A stretch of 25,106 bases of DNA from CBDUEF01 sp018063485 (GTDB taxonomy: Bacteria; Pseudomonadota; Alphaproteobacteria; Rhodobacterales; Rhodobacteraceae): contig JBAOID010000006.1 of NCBI GenBank assembly GCA_037045435.1, positions 1 through 25,106 on the forward strand, written 5' to 3'. This document shows positions 1-7,533 of this stretch, one piece after another; the first letter of the stretch is position 1, and each line of letters opens with the position of its first letter. Under the pieces are notes generated by a model. The model was not told where the DNA came from. It did not search any database and saw only the letters and a program-made list of their open reading frames with translations. The translations under genes were made by a program, and so were the position numbers.

Positions 1-8
1 ATTCCAAA

Positions 9-46
9 GAAACCCCACAGCTTGCCGGCTGTGGGGTTTCTTGTTT
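9..46 (+). terminator. Intrinsic terminator of a gene upstream of the window
   Basis: A perfect 12-bp inverted repeat (9-20 with 29-40, arms GAAACCCCACAG and CTGTGGGGTTTC) encloses an 8-nt loop and is followed by a T-rich stretch (TTTCTTGTTT). This is the classic Rho-independent shape for plus-strand transcription, so a gene that ends left of the window most likely terminates here. No part of that gene is visible. Confidence 0.85.
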
Positions 47-111
47 GGCAATTCCTGGGTCAAAGCCCCTGATCACGTCCAAGGCTATGGCCACAGCCCC
101 GGGTCCGCGCT

Positions 112-549
112 ATGGTCATGACTGGCAAATTGAAGCGATCCACAATGCAACCCCTGAGCCAGATGATTGGCAGAGCCGGATTCAGTGCACGCAATGTCGT
201 ATGGTTCGCCATTGGCACGGTCGCGCTGGCTCTGGGCATCATTGGTGTGGTCTTGCCACTTTTGCCGACCACGCCCTTTGTTATCCTCGCAGCCCTCGCC
301 TTTGGCAAAAGCGCACCCAGATTTCAAAAGCGTCTGCAAAACAACGCGATTTTCGGGCCGATGATCACTGATTGGAACAGTAGCGGCGCAATTGCTCCGA
401 AATACAAGCTGATGGCCGTTTCGATGATGGCAATCGCCTTGCTGCTGGCAGTCATGATGGGATTTGCGACCGCTGTGCTGATCGTGCAGGCAATCTGTCT
501 GCTTGCGGCGGCGGCTTTCGTCCTCAGCCGCCCAAATGGCAGAGCGTGA
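112..549 (+). CDS. DUF454 / YbaN-like small inner-membrane protein
   Basis: The product has 145 residues and matches the YbaN/DUF454 family by its conserved core: a glycine-rich hydrophobic segment leading into LPLLPTTPF (about residues 48-56), then a positively charged KSAPRFQKRL stretch, an ITDW motif, and two further hydrophobic helices between about residues 98 and 138. Three membrane segments are likely. The molecular function of the family is not established; in some bacteria members sit near heme or iron genes, but nothing here supports that. The ATG at 112 has no strong ribosome site, and ATGs at 118 or 145 are alternatives. The gene lies between a terminator on its left and the putative promoter of the rnd chain on its right, so it is probably its own transcription unit. 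Confidence 0.8.
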   Translation: MVMTGKLKRSTMQPLSQMIGRAGFSARNVVWFAIGTVALALGIIGVVLPLLPTTPFVILAALAFGKSAPRFQKRLQNNAIFGPMITDWNSSGAIAPKYKLMAVSMMAIALLLAVMMGFATAVLIVQAICLLAAAAFVLSRPNGRA

Positions 550-591
550 CAACAAGACATGCGTTCTTTTGCCTTGCCGATGCTGGAGAAG

Positions 592-620
592 TTGACCCTG
601 CCCCGTGTGGGGGCTAATCG
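592..620 (+). promoter_or_regulatory. Putative sigma-70-type promoter for the rnd–kdsD–lptCAB chain
   Basis: TTGACC (592-597) and TAATCG (615-620) are separated by exactly 17 bp and lie 20-48 bp before the RNase D start. The spacer holds the small palindrome CCCC-GTGT-GGGG, which could be an operator or simply a GC-rich hairpin. This is motif reading only. Confidence 0.4.
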
Positions 621-639
621 ACGGGAAACCCCTTGATGG

Positions 640-1266
640 ATGGAACATCCCTTGACGATCCACCTCTACCAGAACGACTTGCCGGATGGGCTGACGCTTG
701 GCCCGATTGTTGCCATTGATACCGAAACCATGGGGCTTGATCCGCGCCGGGACCGGCTGTGTCTGGTGCAACTGTCGTCAGGCGACGGCAATGCGCATCT
801 GGTGCAGATTGCCAAGGGCCAGACCACAGCGCCAAACCTGACCCGGCTGCTGACCGATCCGGCAGTCACCAAGCTGTTCCACTTTGGCCGCTTTGATGTT
901 GCCGTAATGCTCAGGGCCTTTGGCGTGACGACCGCCCCGGTGTGGTGCACCAAGATCGCCTCGAAGCTGATCCGCACCTATACGGATCGGCATGGGTTGA
1001 AATACCTGCTGCAAGATTACGTAGGCGTCGATGTCTCGAAAGCCCAGCAAACCTCGGATTGGGGTTCTGCCAAACTGACTGACGCCCAGCGCGATTATGC
1101 GGCCTCGGATGTGCTTTATCTGCACAAGCTGAAAGACGCGCTTCAGGCGATTCTGATCCGCGAAAACCGGCTTGATCTGGCGCAACGCTGTTTTGATTTC
1201 CTGCCCACCCGCGCCGAACTGGATCTGCTGGGATGGGAGGAGCCGAATGACCTCTTCCACCACTGA
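640..1266 (+). CDS. rnd: Ribonuclease D-like 3'-5' exonuclease (short form)
   Basis: The 208-residue protein is a stand-alone DEDDy exonuclease domain. ExoI is IDTET with D27 and E29, ExoII is HFGRFD with D86, and ExoIII is YAASD with Y153 and D157, so all four acidic residues and the tyrosine are present. The HRDC domains of full-length E. coli RNase D (about 375 residues) are missing, as is usual for this short alphaproteobacterial type. The expected role is 3' trimming of tRNA and other structured RNAs in the cytoplasm. The start is uncertain: ATG at 640, or TTG at 652, which would give an N-terminus of MTIHLYQ. The end overlaps kdsD by 20 nt, so the two genes should be translated from one mRNA. 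Confidence 0.88.
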   Translation: MEHPLTIHLYQNDLPDGLTLGPIVAIDTETMGLDPRRDRLCLVQLSSGDGNAHLVQIAKGQTTAPNLTRLLTDPAVTKLFHFGRFDVAVMLRAFGVTTAPVWCTKIASKLIRTYTDRHGLKYLLQDYVGVDVSKAQQTSDWGSAKLTDAQRDYAASDVLYLHKLKDALQAILIRENRLDLAQRCFDFLPTRAELDLLGWEEPNDLFHH

Positions 1267-2212
1267 CCTGCTGGCCACCGGTCGCCGGGTTATCGCGCGC
1301 GAGGCCGAAGCGCTGGCCCTGCTGGGGGCTGCCTTGGGCGACAGCTTTGTCCAGGCGGTGGAAATGATCATGGTTGCCAAGGGCCGGGTCATTGTTACCG
1401 GCATGGGCAAATCAGGCCATGTCGCGCGCAAGATCGCGGCAACTTTTGCCAGCACCGGCACACCGGCGCATTTTGTCCACCCCGCCGAGGCCAGCCATGG
1501 TGATCTGGGCATGATCGCAAGGGGAGATGTGGTGCTGGCCCTGTCCAACTCTGGCGAAACTGCCGAGCTGGCTGATATTATCGCCCATTCCCGTCGCTAT
1601 GGCATTGCGTTGATCGGCGTGTCTTGCAAGGCAGACTCGACGCTTTTGCGCCAATCTGATCTGGCAATTGTGCTGCCGGCAGCGGCCGAGGCTTGCGAAA
1701 CCGGCATCGTGCCGACCACCTCAACCACCATGACACTGGCGCTTGGCGATGCCTTGGCGATTGCCTTGATGGAACATCGGGCCTTTACGTCCGAGCATTT
1801 CCACCAGTTCCACCCCGGCGGCAAGCTGGGGGCGAAGCTGCTGAAAGTGCGCGATCTGATGCACACTGACCTTCCACTGATCCTTGCCGCCGCCCCGATG
1901 GGCGAGGCGCTTTTGGTCATCAGTCAAAAAGGATTTGGCGTGGTTGGCGTCATTGACGCAGAGGGCGCCCTTACCGGCATCATCACCGACGGCGACCTGC
2001 GCCGCAACATGGACGGGTTGCTGGCGTTGACGGCAGGGCAAGTAATGACGCATCAACCGCGCACCATTTCCCCTGAAGCCCTTGCCGAAGAAGCCGTGGC
2101 GCTGATGAACGCGCGCAAGATCACCTGTCTTTTCGTCGCCTCCCAAACCGAAACGGCTGCTGCCTTGGGCATCTTGCACATTCACGATTGCCTGCGGGCA
2201 GGCTTGCTCTGA
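1247..2212 (+). CDS. kdsD: Arabinose-5-phosphate isomerase (KdsD/KpsF family)
   Basis: The enzyme interconverts ribulose 5-phosphate and arabinose 5-phosphate, the first committed step toward Kdo for lipopolysaccharide. The 321-residue product has an N-terminal SIS sugar-phosphate isomerase domain (about 40-180; GMGKSGHVARK at 52-62, SNSGET at 100-105, then TTSTTMTLALGDA) and the family hallmark FHPGGKLG at 188-195. Two C-terminal CBS domains follow (about 205-258 and 268-320, with ITDGDLRR in the first). The length fits the family. The ATG at 1247 is chosen because GGAGG sits about 8 nt upstream and the N-terminus then aligns with KdsD proteins; the longer open frame from 1172 is only the overlap with rnd. 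Its stop overlaps the lptC start (TGATG). No kdsC phosphatase follows, unlike in enterobacteria. Confidence 0.93.
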   Translation: MTSSTTDLLATGRRVIAREAEALALLGAALGDSFVQAVEMIMVAKGRVIVTGMGKSGHVARKIAATFASTGTPAHFVHPAEASHGDLGMIARGDVVLALSNSGETAELADIIAHSRRYGIALIGVSCKADSTLLRQSDLAIVLPAAAEACETGIVPTTSTTMTLALGDALAIALMEHRAFTSEHFHQFHPGGKLGAKLLKVRDLMHTDLPLILAAAPMGEALLVISQKGFGVVGVIDAEGALTGIITDGDLRRNMDGLLALTAGQVMTHQPRTISPEALAEEAVALMNARKITCLFVASQTETAAALGILHIHDCLRAGLL

Positions 2213-2820
2213 TGGCCCGCGTTCAACGTGATAATCTTCATTCCAGACTGGTTACGGTTCTGAAAGTGGTGCTGCCCCTGCTTGCGCTGGCCCTGATGTC
2301 AACGCTGTTTCTGTTTTCGCGCCGGATCAACCCAGAGGATGCCATTCCCTACGCCAGCGTCGATGTGGCTGACCGCCTGCGAGAGCCGCGCATGACCGAT
2401 GCGACATATTCCGGGATGACCGAAGACGGCACCAATGTAACCTTCAGCGCCGCCGAAGCCCGGCCCGAAACCGGCGGCAATGCGAAACTGAGTGGCATAA
2501 CCGGAGTCCTGCTGTCGGCGGATGGTGCCAGAACTCAGCTTGCCGCACTGTCAATCCAGATCGACCAGGCCGGGGGCAAAGTCCTGTTGAGCCAAGAAGT
2601 CGAAGTGACCACCTCGACCGGTTACGTTGTGCAAATGCCAGAACTCACCGTGGCTCTGAACCGCACCTCTGCCCGCTCTGATGGCCCGATCACCGCACAG
2701 ACCCCGATGGGCCAACTGGAGGCCGGGGCGATGGAGATCACCAGAACCGAAGGGGATCGCGGCACGTATCTTCTGGTTTTCAACAAGCGGGTGCGCCTGC
2801 TATACCAGCCGCAAAAGTGA
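2212..2820 (+). CDS. lptC: LPS export protein LptC
   Basis: LptC is the bitopic periplasmic component that passes LPS from LptB2FG to LptA. The 202-residue product has one N-terminal membrane anchor (about residues 13-35) followed by a beta-rich periplasmic region containing the LptC-type stretch YSGMTEDGTNVTFSAAEARPE and repeated short beta segments. Sequence conservation in LptC is low, so the call rests on this architecture plus its place directly before lptA and lptB. The start at 2212 overlaps the kdsD stop by one base (TGATG), implying translational coupling; a longer in-frame start at 2188 would bury the coupling signal. Confidence 0.88.
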   Translation: MARVQRDNLHSRLVTVLKVVLPLLALALMSTLFLFSRRINPEDAIPYASVDVADRLREPRMTDATYSGMTEDGTNVTFSAAEARPETGGNAKLSGITGVLLSADGARTQLAALSIQIDQAGGKVLLSQEVEVTTSTGYVVQMPELTVALNRTSARSDGPITAQTPMGQLEAGAMEITRTEGDRGTYLLVFNKRVRLLYQPQK

Positions 2821-2833
2821 AGGACTTTCCCCA

Positions 2834-3328
2834 ATGACACTCTTTCGCACCACCCTTTTGACGCTCTGCCTGTTGCTTGCCAACCTGTCGGGAGCGAATG
2901 CCGAGGGCACAAACGTCACCTTTGGCGGCATCAAGGCAGACACGTCCTTGCCCGTCGAAGTGACGGCTGACAGCCTGTCGGTCAATCAGGCCGACGGACA
3001 AGCCGTTTTTTCAGGGAATGTGCTGGTAACACAAGGCGAAATGCGCATGACCGCCGCTGAAATCACGGTGCAGTATGAGGAGGGTGGCAAAGGCATCAAG
3101 ACGCTTCACGCCACAGGTAAGGTGCTATTGATCAGCGCCGCCGATGCAGTCGAGGCGGATACAGCGCTGTACACCATCGCCACCGGACAAGTGGCCTTGA
3201 CCGGCTCTGTGCTGCTCACTCAGGGGCAGGCCACGATTTCCGGTCAGCAAATGCTGGTAGATCTGAAATCGGGCACAGGCAAGATGCAAGGTCGCGTCAC
3301 CACAACCTTTATTCCGGGTAAAAAGTGA
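2834..3328 (+). CDS. lptA: Periplasmic LPS-binding protein LptA (OstA-like)
   Basis: LptA forms the periplasmic bridge carrying LPS from LptC to the outer-membrane LptD. The 164-residue product starts with a Sec signal peptide (hydrophobic core about 6-20, cleavage after ANA at residue 23) and continues as an OstA-type beta-jellyroll with the typical phrases PVEVTADSLSVNQADGQAVF, SGNVLVTQGEMRMTA and ATGKVLL. The ATG at 2834 is used because it gives the signal peptide; the upstream part of the same open frame is a shadow of lptC. It follows lptC by 13 nt and its stop overlaps the lptB start, so the three lpt genes form one translational chain. Confidence 0.9.
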   Translation: MTLFRTTLLTLCLLLANLSGANAEGTNVTFGGIKADTSLPVEVTADSLSVNQADGQAVFSGNVLVTQGEMRMTAAEITVQYEEGGKGIKTLHATGKVLLISAADAVEADTALYTIATGQVALTGSVLLTQGQATISGQQMLVDLKSGTGKMQGRVTTTFIPGKK

Positions 3329-4113
3329 TGGACGACAGCGCCGCTTTTTCCAACGCCGCAAAAGACTCCGCTCCTGATCCGTCCAGGGATGCCGGGCTCA
3401 GTGTTCGCAACCTGCGCAAAAGTTACAGGCGCCGTGTGGTGATCCGCGATTTTTCCCTGCATCTGAACCGGGGGGAAGTGGTGGCCCTGATGGGGCCAAA
3501 CGGCTGTGGCAAGACCACCTGTTTTTACGCGATTGCAGGCATCATCACCCCCGAAGGCGGGCAGGTTCTGGTCGATGGCCGCGATGTGACTGCGCTGCCG
3601 ATGTATCGCCGGGCACGGCTGGGCATCGGCTATCTGCCGCAAGAGGTATCCATCTTTCGGGGCCTGTCCGTCGAGGACAATATCCTTGCGGTGTTGGAAA
3701 TCCGCGAAAAGGACCACCACAAACGACGTGAGCGGCTGGAAGAGTTGTTGGGAGATTTTTCGATCACGCATTTGCGCCGCGCCCCGGCACTGGCACTGTC
3801 GGGTGGGGAACGGCGGCGGGTGGAAATCGCGCGCTGTCTGGCCGCAGATCCGAAATTCCTGCTGCTGGATGAGCCGTTTGCAGGCGTCGATCCGATAGCG
3901 GTGGCTGAAATCCGTCTTTTGGTGCATGATCTGAAGTCGCGCGGCATCGGCGTTCTGATCACCGATCACAACGTCCGTGAAACTCTGGATATCGTTGATC
4001 GCGCTTATATTCTGCATGATGGCGTGGTGCTGAAATCTGGCACGACCGAAGAGGTGGTGCGTGATGAGATGGTGCGCCGCGTCTATTTGGGTGACAACTT
4101 CCACATCAACTAG
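3328..4113 (+). CDS. lptB: LPS export ABC transporter ATP-binding protein LptB
   Basis: LptB is the cytoplasmic ATPase that powers LPS extraction from the inner membrane with LptF and LptG (not in this window). The 261-residue protein shows Walker A GPNGCGKT (56-63), Q-loop LPQE at about 103-106, signature LSGGERRR (157-164), Walker B FLLLDEP (177-183) with a FAGVDP D-loop, and switch histidine in ITDHNV (211-216). DEPFAGVDPIAV and LPQEVSIFRGLSVEDNI are characteristic of LptB rather than generic ABC ATPases. It has an extra ~20-residue N-terminal tail compared with E. coli LptB (241 residues). The ATG at 3328 overlaps the lptA stop by one base; GTG at 3325 immediately before is an alternative. 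Confidence 0.95.
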   Translation: MDDSAAFSNAAKDSAPDPSRDAGLSVRNLRKSYRRRVVIRDFSLHLNRGEVVALMGPNGCGKTTCFYAIAGIITPEGGQVLVDGRDVTALPMYRRARLGIGYLPQEVSIFRGLSVEDNILAVLEIREKDHHKRRERLEELLGDFSITHLRRAPALALSGGERRRVEIARCLAADPKFLLLDEPFAGVDPIAVAEIRLLVHDLKSRGIGVLITDHNVRETLDIVDRAYILHDGVVLKSGTTEEVVRDEMVRRVYLGDNFHIN

Positions 4114-4241
4114 CCTGGGAATGTAACTATCCCGTAACGGCAGTTGACAAGCCGCCCACGGCATCCCCAAATACCAAGGATGCGAGCTATGAACGCCTTG
4201 CCCCCCCAGACCGAAGCGGCCACGCCCTGGCCCCGCCACGG

Positions 4242-4271
4242 TTGGCGTCTAAATTCGCTAACTTGTTATAA
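4242..4271 (+). promoter_or_regulatory. Putative promoter for hpf–ptsN
   Basis: In the 222-bp gap between lptB and hpf, TTGGCG (4242-4247) and TTATAA (4266-4271) are spaced 18 bp apart, about 65 bp before the hpf start. A TTGACA also occurs at 4144-4149 but has no convincing -10 partner at 16-18 bp. The gap implies that hpf is transcribed separately from the lpt chain. Confidence 0.35.
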
Positions 4272-4335
4272 ACCAAGACAGGTCTACCTTGCCGTACAGT
4301 GCGGCAAATGTAGCCAAACGCGCTAAGGAGGCATC

Positions 4336-4911
4336 ATGCGCTATCAGATCAGCGGAAAACAGATCGACATCGGCGAGGCCCTGCAAACCCATGTGAAGGC
4401 CGAACTGGGCGAGGTGGTCGAAAAATACGCCCAGCGCCCCACCGAGGCCATTGTGGTCTTTTCCAGGTCAGCGCATGAATATGTCTGCGAAACCGTGATC
4501 CATTTGTCGACCGGCCTGAACGCACATGCAACGGGCCATGCGTCGGAAATCTATGCAGCCTTCGAATCCTGCCGTGAAAAGATGGACAAGCAACTTCGGC
4601 GCTATAAACGCCGTATCCGCGACCATCATCGCAATCGGCTGGCACCAGTTGAGTTTGGCGGCGGATCATCCTATATTCTCGCACCCAGCGAAGAACCCGA
4701 GGAGGACAGCGCCGAGCCCATGCAGCCCATCATCATTGCCGAGATGGAGACCAAGGTTCCGGCGATCACAGTAGGCGAAGCGGTCATGCAGTTGGAACTT
4801 GGAGGTCAGCGCATGTTGGTTTTCCGCAACGAAGGACATGGCGGCGTGAACGTCGTTTACCGGCGCGAAGATGGAAACATCGGCTGGATCGACCCGCGCA
4901 ACAGCAAGTAA
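4336..4911 (+). CDS. hpf: Ribosome hibernation promoting factor, long form (HPF/RaiA)
   Basis: The protein silences and dimerises ribosomes in stationary phase or starvation. The 191-residue length and two-domain layout mark the long form. An N-terminal beta-alpha-beta-beta-beta-alpha S30AE/HPF domain (about 1-100; MRYQISGKQIDIGEALQTHV at the start and a basic LRRYKRRIRDHHRNR helix at its end) is joined by an acidic linker (SEEPEEDSAEP) to the C-terminal dimerisation domain (about 130-190; ITVGEAVMQLE, LVFRNE, and NVVYRREDGNIGWIDP). A strong ribosome site AAGGAGG (4325-4331) precedes the ATG. It lies 21 bp before ptsN, the conserved hpf–ptsN pair of Proteobacteria, but without rpoN in front. 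Confidence 0.93.
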   Translation: MRYQISGKQIDIGEALQTHVKAELGEVVEKYAQRPTEAIVVFSRSAHEYVCETVIHLSTGLNAHATGHASEIYAAFESCREKMDKQLRRYKRRIRDHHRNRLAPVEFGGGSSYILAPSEEPEEDSAEPMQPIIIAEMETKVPAITVGEAVMQLELGGQRMLVFRNEGHGGVNVVYRREDGNIGWIDPRNSK

Positions 4912-4932
4912 CGAGCCCGAACGGGCGCAGGA

Positions 4933-5409
4933 ATGAGTGCGGGAATGGACTTGTCGAAGCTGCTTATCCCCGGAGCCGTCCGGTTTTTGGGGCAGATGCC
5001 CAGCAAGAAGCGCCTTTTCCATGAATTGGGAGAGATGGCCGTTGCTGCCTATGGCGTGCCGGCCGCCGAAGTGATCGACGGCCTGCTCGACCGTGAAAGC
5101 CTCGTCTCAACGGGTGTCGGCAATGGTATTGCCTTGCCACACGCCCGACTTGAGGGGATTGACGGAATCATGGGACTGTTCATCAGACTGGAAAAGCCCC
5201 TCGATTATGAAAGCGTGGACAGGCTTCCGGTCGATCTGGTGTTCAGCCTGATCACTCCCAAGGATTCCGGGGTTGACCACCTCAAGGCGCTTGCGCTTGT
5301 CTCGCGGACCATGCGCGATCATGGCGTTTGCGCGAAACTGCGCGCCAACACAGACCCCGGAAAACTCTATGCCATCTTGACAGAAGCGCGCGCGCCAAAG
5401 GCGGCTTAG
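4933..5409 (+). CDS. ptsN: PTS IIA-like nitrogen regulatory protein PtsN (EIIA-Ntr)
   Basis: PtsN is the terminal phosphate acceptor of the regulatory nitrogen phosphotransferase chain (PtsP–NPr–PtsN), which controls potassium and nitrogen/carbon responses and not sugar uptake. The 158-residue protein is a single PTS EIIA type-2 domain. The phospho-accepting histidine is H70 within STGVGNGIALPHAR, and the second conserved stretch PVDLVFSLITPKDSGVDHLKALA follows at about 103-127. The ATG at 4933 is the first in frame; ATG at 4945 is an alternative that removes four residues. Its stop codon (TAG, 5407-5409) lies inside the left arm of the 5406-5523 palindrome, which may act as a terminator or 3'-end stabiliser for this transcript. 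Confidence 0.93.
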   Translation: MSAGMDLSKLLIPGAVRFLGQMPSKKRLFHELGEMAVAAYGVPAAEVIDGLLDRESLVSTGVGNGIALPHARLEGIDGIMGLFIRLEKPLDYESVDRLPVDLVFSLITPKDSGVDHLKALALVSRTMRDHGVCAKLRANTDPGKLYAILTEARAPKAA

Positions 5410-5523
5410 AGCGCGTTGCGTCAAATTGAATTCACCTTGCAACCCGAACGCGTTTGCAAGTGCAATCGCTGCCTCGGGTTGCAAGGTGAATACATGTATC
5501 TGATTGAACGCAGCGCGCTCTAA
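5406..5523. repeat. 118-bp long imperfect palindrome between convergent ptsN and dppF
   Basis: The two arms begin and end with TTAGAGCGCG / CGCGCTCTAA. The innermost 18 bp (5430-5447 and 5474-5491, ATTCACCTTGCAACCCGA and its complement) match perfectly around a 26-nt loop. The middle parts of the arms match only partly (both have TGCGT and a T/A-rich segment, but of unequal length). As RNA it would fold into a long hairpin on either strand. The shape suggests either a dispersed REP/MITE-like intergenic element or a bidirectional transcription barrier; there is no U-run after it. Only one copy is present in this window. Confidence 0.75.
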
Positions 5524-5587
5524 CCCCACAACTGAGATCAAACGGCAGCGCCGCTTGAATAAGTGACATGAGGCTACAGAAATCAGC

Positions 5588-6556
5588 CTATGCGGTGCCT
5601 TCGGGAAAGAAACATGCCTGGGCGTGATGAGTTCCGGTCAGAACCGGGCGTTCCTTACGACAAATATCCTGTGCCTTCCAACAGCGTGGTGCAAAAGCAC
5701 AACCCGGCGGAACATTGATCGGTGAGGGCAATTCGCCTTCAAGTTTGATCCGGGTTTTCTTCGCTTTGGGATCTGCGACCGGCGTGGCAGATAACAACGC
5801 CTTGGTATAGGGGTGGCGCGGGTTTGCGAATACTTCGTCCTTGGGCCCAGTTTCCACCGGACGCCCCAGATACATCACGATCACATCATCGGCCATGTGT
5901 TTGACGACCGAAAGATCATGGCTGATGAACAGATAGGCCAGCCCCATGCGGTCTTGGAGTTCGACCAGAAGGTTCAGGATCTGGCTTTGGATCGACAGAT
6001 CGAGCGCGGAGACCGGCTCATCCAGCACCAGAACTTTGGGATCAAGCATCAGAGCGCGGGCCACCGCAATGCGCTGGCGTTGGCCACCGGAAAACATGTG
6101 GGGATAGCGTTCGAAATGTTCCGGCCGCAAGCCCACCATCCGAAGCATATCGCGCGCTTTTTCAGTGCGCTGGGCGGCGGTGATATCCGGGCGGTTGATC
6201 TTGAGCGGCTCTTCAAGGATCGAGCCGACCTTCTGTCGCGGGTTCAGCGATCCGTAGGGGTCTTGAAACACTATCTGAACCGAGGTGCGCAGGCTGGCCC
6301 AATTGGCGGGAATGGCTTCTACACCATTGAGAGTGAAGGTGCCAGCGGTGGGTTCTTCTATCAGGGTGATCACGCGGGCAAGGGTGGATTTGCCACAGCC
6401 ACTTTCACCGACAACCGCAAGGGTTTTGCCTGGATAAAGGCTGAAACTGGCCTCGGACAGCGCGCGGACGGTTTGCGCCTTGCTGAACAAACCGCCGCCC
6501 ACCTGATAGTGACGCGACAGCGCACGGGCCTCGATGACGGGGGATTGCGAGGTCAT
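5588..6556 (-). CDS. dppF: Dipeptide ABC transporter ATP-binding protein DppF
   Basis: One of the two ATPases of the dipeptide importer. The 322-residue protein has Walker A GESGCGKST (about 53-61), signature FSGGQRQR, Walker B VLVLDEPVSALDLS, switch histidine in FISHDLSVV, and the C-terminal oligopeptide-type extension PPGCAFAPRC with the cysteine cluster typical of the Opp/Dpp subfamily (CAFAPRCWKAQDICRKERP). It pairs with DppD to form the heterodimeric motor. The ATG overlaps the dppD stop by four bases (ATGA). It is the last gene of the operon; downstream lies only a weak short inverted repeat and then the 5406-5523 palindrome. Confidence 0.92.
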   Translation of the reverse strand: MTSQSPVIEARALSRHYQVGGGLFSKAQTVRALSEASFSLYPGKTLAVVGESGCGKSTLARVITLIEEPTAGTFTLNGVEAIPANWASLRTSVQIVFQDPYGSLNPRQKVGSILEEPLKINRPDITAAQRTEKARDMLRMVGLRPEHFERYPHMFSGGQRQRIAVARALMLDPKVLVLDEPVSALDLSIQSQILNLLVELQDRMGLAYLFISHDLSVVKHMADDVIVMYLGRPVETGPKDEVFANPRHPYTKALLSATPVADPKAKKTRIKLEGELPSPINVPPGCAFAPRCWKAQDICRKERPVLTGTHHAQACFFPEGTA

Positions 6557-7530
6557 GCTTGTACCCCTTCGGTTGCGTTCAGGGGGTAATGGCAGCGGGC
6601 AAGGCCCAGATCCGGACCGCAGGGCGCGGGTGGTGTGTTGCGGCAGCGGTCATCGGCATATTGGCAGCGAGGCGAGAAGAGGCAGCCTGCGGGGCGATCA
6701 AACTGCCCCGGAACGACGCCGGGAATGGTGGGCAAAAGCCGCGCGCTGGAGCGTTCGGGCAGGGCCGCCAAAAGGGCTGCGGTATAGGGATGATGCGGCC
6801 TGTCGAACAGATCAATCACCGGCTGTTCTTCCACCTTTTGCCCGGCATATTGCACCGAGACCCGCTCGGCATTTTCAGCCACAACGCCCATGTCATGGGT
6901 GATCAGGATCAGACCCATGCCGGTTTCGCGTTGCAACCCGGTCAAAAGATCAAGGATTTGCGCCTGAATGGTGACATCCAGCGCCGTGGTGGGTTCATCG
7001 GCGATCAACAATTTTGGATTGCAGGCGATGGCCATCGCGATCATCACGCGCTGATTCATGCCGCCCGACATCTGGTGCGGAAAGTTGTTCAGCCGGCTTT
7101 CGGGGGCGGGGATTCCCACCAATTCGAACAATTCAATCGCACGGGCCTGACGCTGGGCCTTGTCCATACCCATATGCAGGCGCAGGGATTCCTTGACCTG
7201 AAATCCCACGGTAAAGCAGGGGTTCAGCGAGGACATCGGCTCTTGAAAGATCATCGCCATGTCTTTGCCAATGATCTTGCGGCGATCCTTGGCGGTAAGC
7301 GCACGCAGATCCTGGCCTTGGAAAGCCATGACATCGGCCGTGATGGTGGCGGTCCAGGGCAAAAGTCCCATCAGAGCCAGCATCGACACCGATTTGCCCG
7401 ACCCGCTTTCGCCGACGATGGCAAGGATCTCGCCCTTATCAACGGTGACATCCACCGCATCCACGGCCCGAAACGCCCCTGAGGCGGTTTTGAATTCGAC
7501 GGTCAGGTTGCGGATTTCCAGAAGGGCCAT
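6553..7530 (-). CDS. dppD: Dipeptide ABC transporter ATP-binding protein DppD
   Basis: Partner ATPase of DppF. The 325-residue product has Walker A GESGSGKSV (about 39-47), the DppD/OppD-type FQEPMSSLNPCFTVG Q-loop region, signature MSGGMNQRV, Walker B LLIADEPTTALDVT, and switch histidine in LITHDMGVV. The C-terminal CLFSPRCQYADDRC cysteine segment marks the oligopeptide family, where related members carry an Fe-S site; that is family knowledge, not tested here. It begins 3 bp after the dppC stop and overlaps dppF by 4 bp, so it is part of a tightly coupled operon. Confidence 0.92.
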   Translation of the reverse strand: MALLEIRNLTVEFKTASGAFRAVDAVDVTVDKGEILAIVGESGSGKSVSMLALMGLLPWTATITADVMAFQGQDLRALTAKDRRKIIGKDMAMIFQEPMSSLNPCFTVGFQVKESLRLHMGMDKAQRQARAIELFELVGIPAPESRLNNFPHQMSGGMNQRVMIAMAIACNPKLLIADEPTTALDVTIQAQILDLLTGLQRETGMGLILITHDMGVVAENAERVSVQYAGQKVEEQPVIDLFDRPHHPYTAALLAALPERSSARLLPTIPGVVPGQFDRPAGCLFSPRCQYADDRCRNTPPAPCGPDLGLARCHYPLNATEGVQA

Positions 7531-7533
7531 GGC

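Noticed and set aside
45..371. 108-residue plus-strand open frame overlapping the DUF454 gene
   Set aside because: Different frame from the recognisable DUF454 protein, W/H/R-rich, no family features.
3244..4239. 331-residue minus-strand open frame opposite lptB
   Set aside because: Antisense of lptB with Q/H-rich composition; no ribosome site or family match.
4144..4326. Small open frame (60 residues, or 45 from ATG 4189) between lptB and hpf
   Set aside because: No ribosome site, no recognisable domain, proline/arginine-rich content typical of GC-rich noncoding sequence, and it overlaps the likely hpf promoter.
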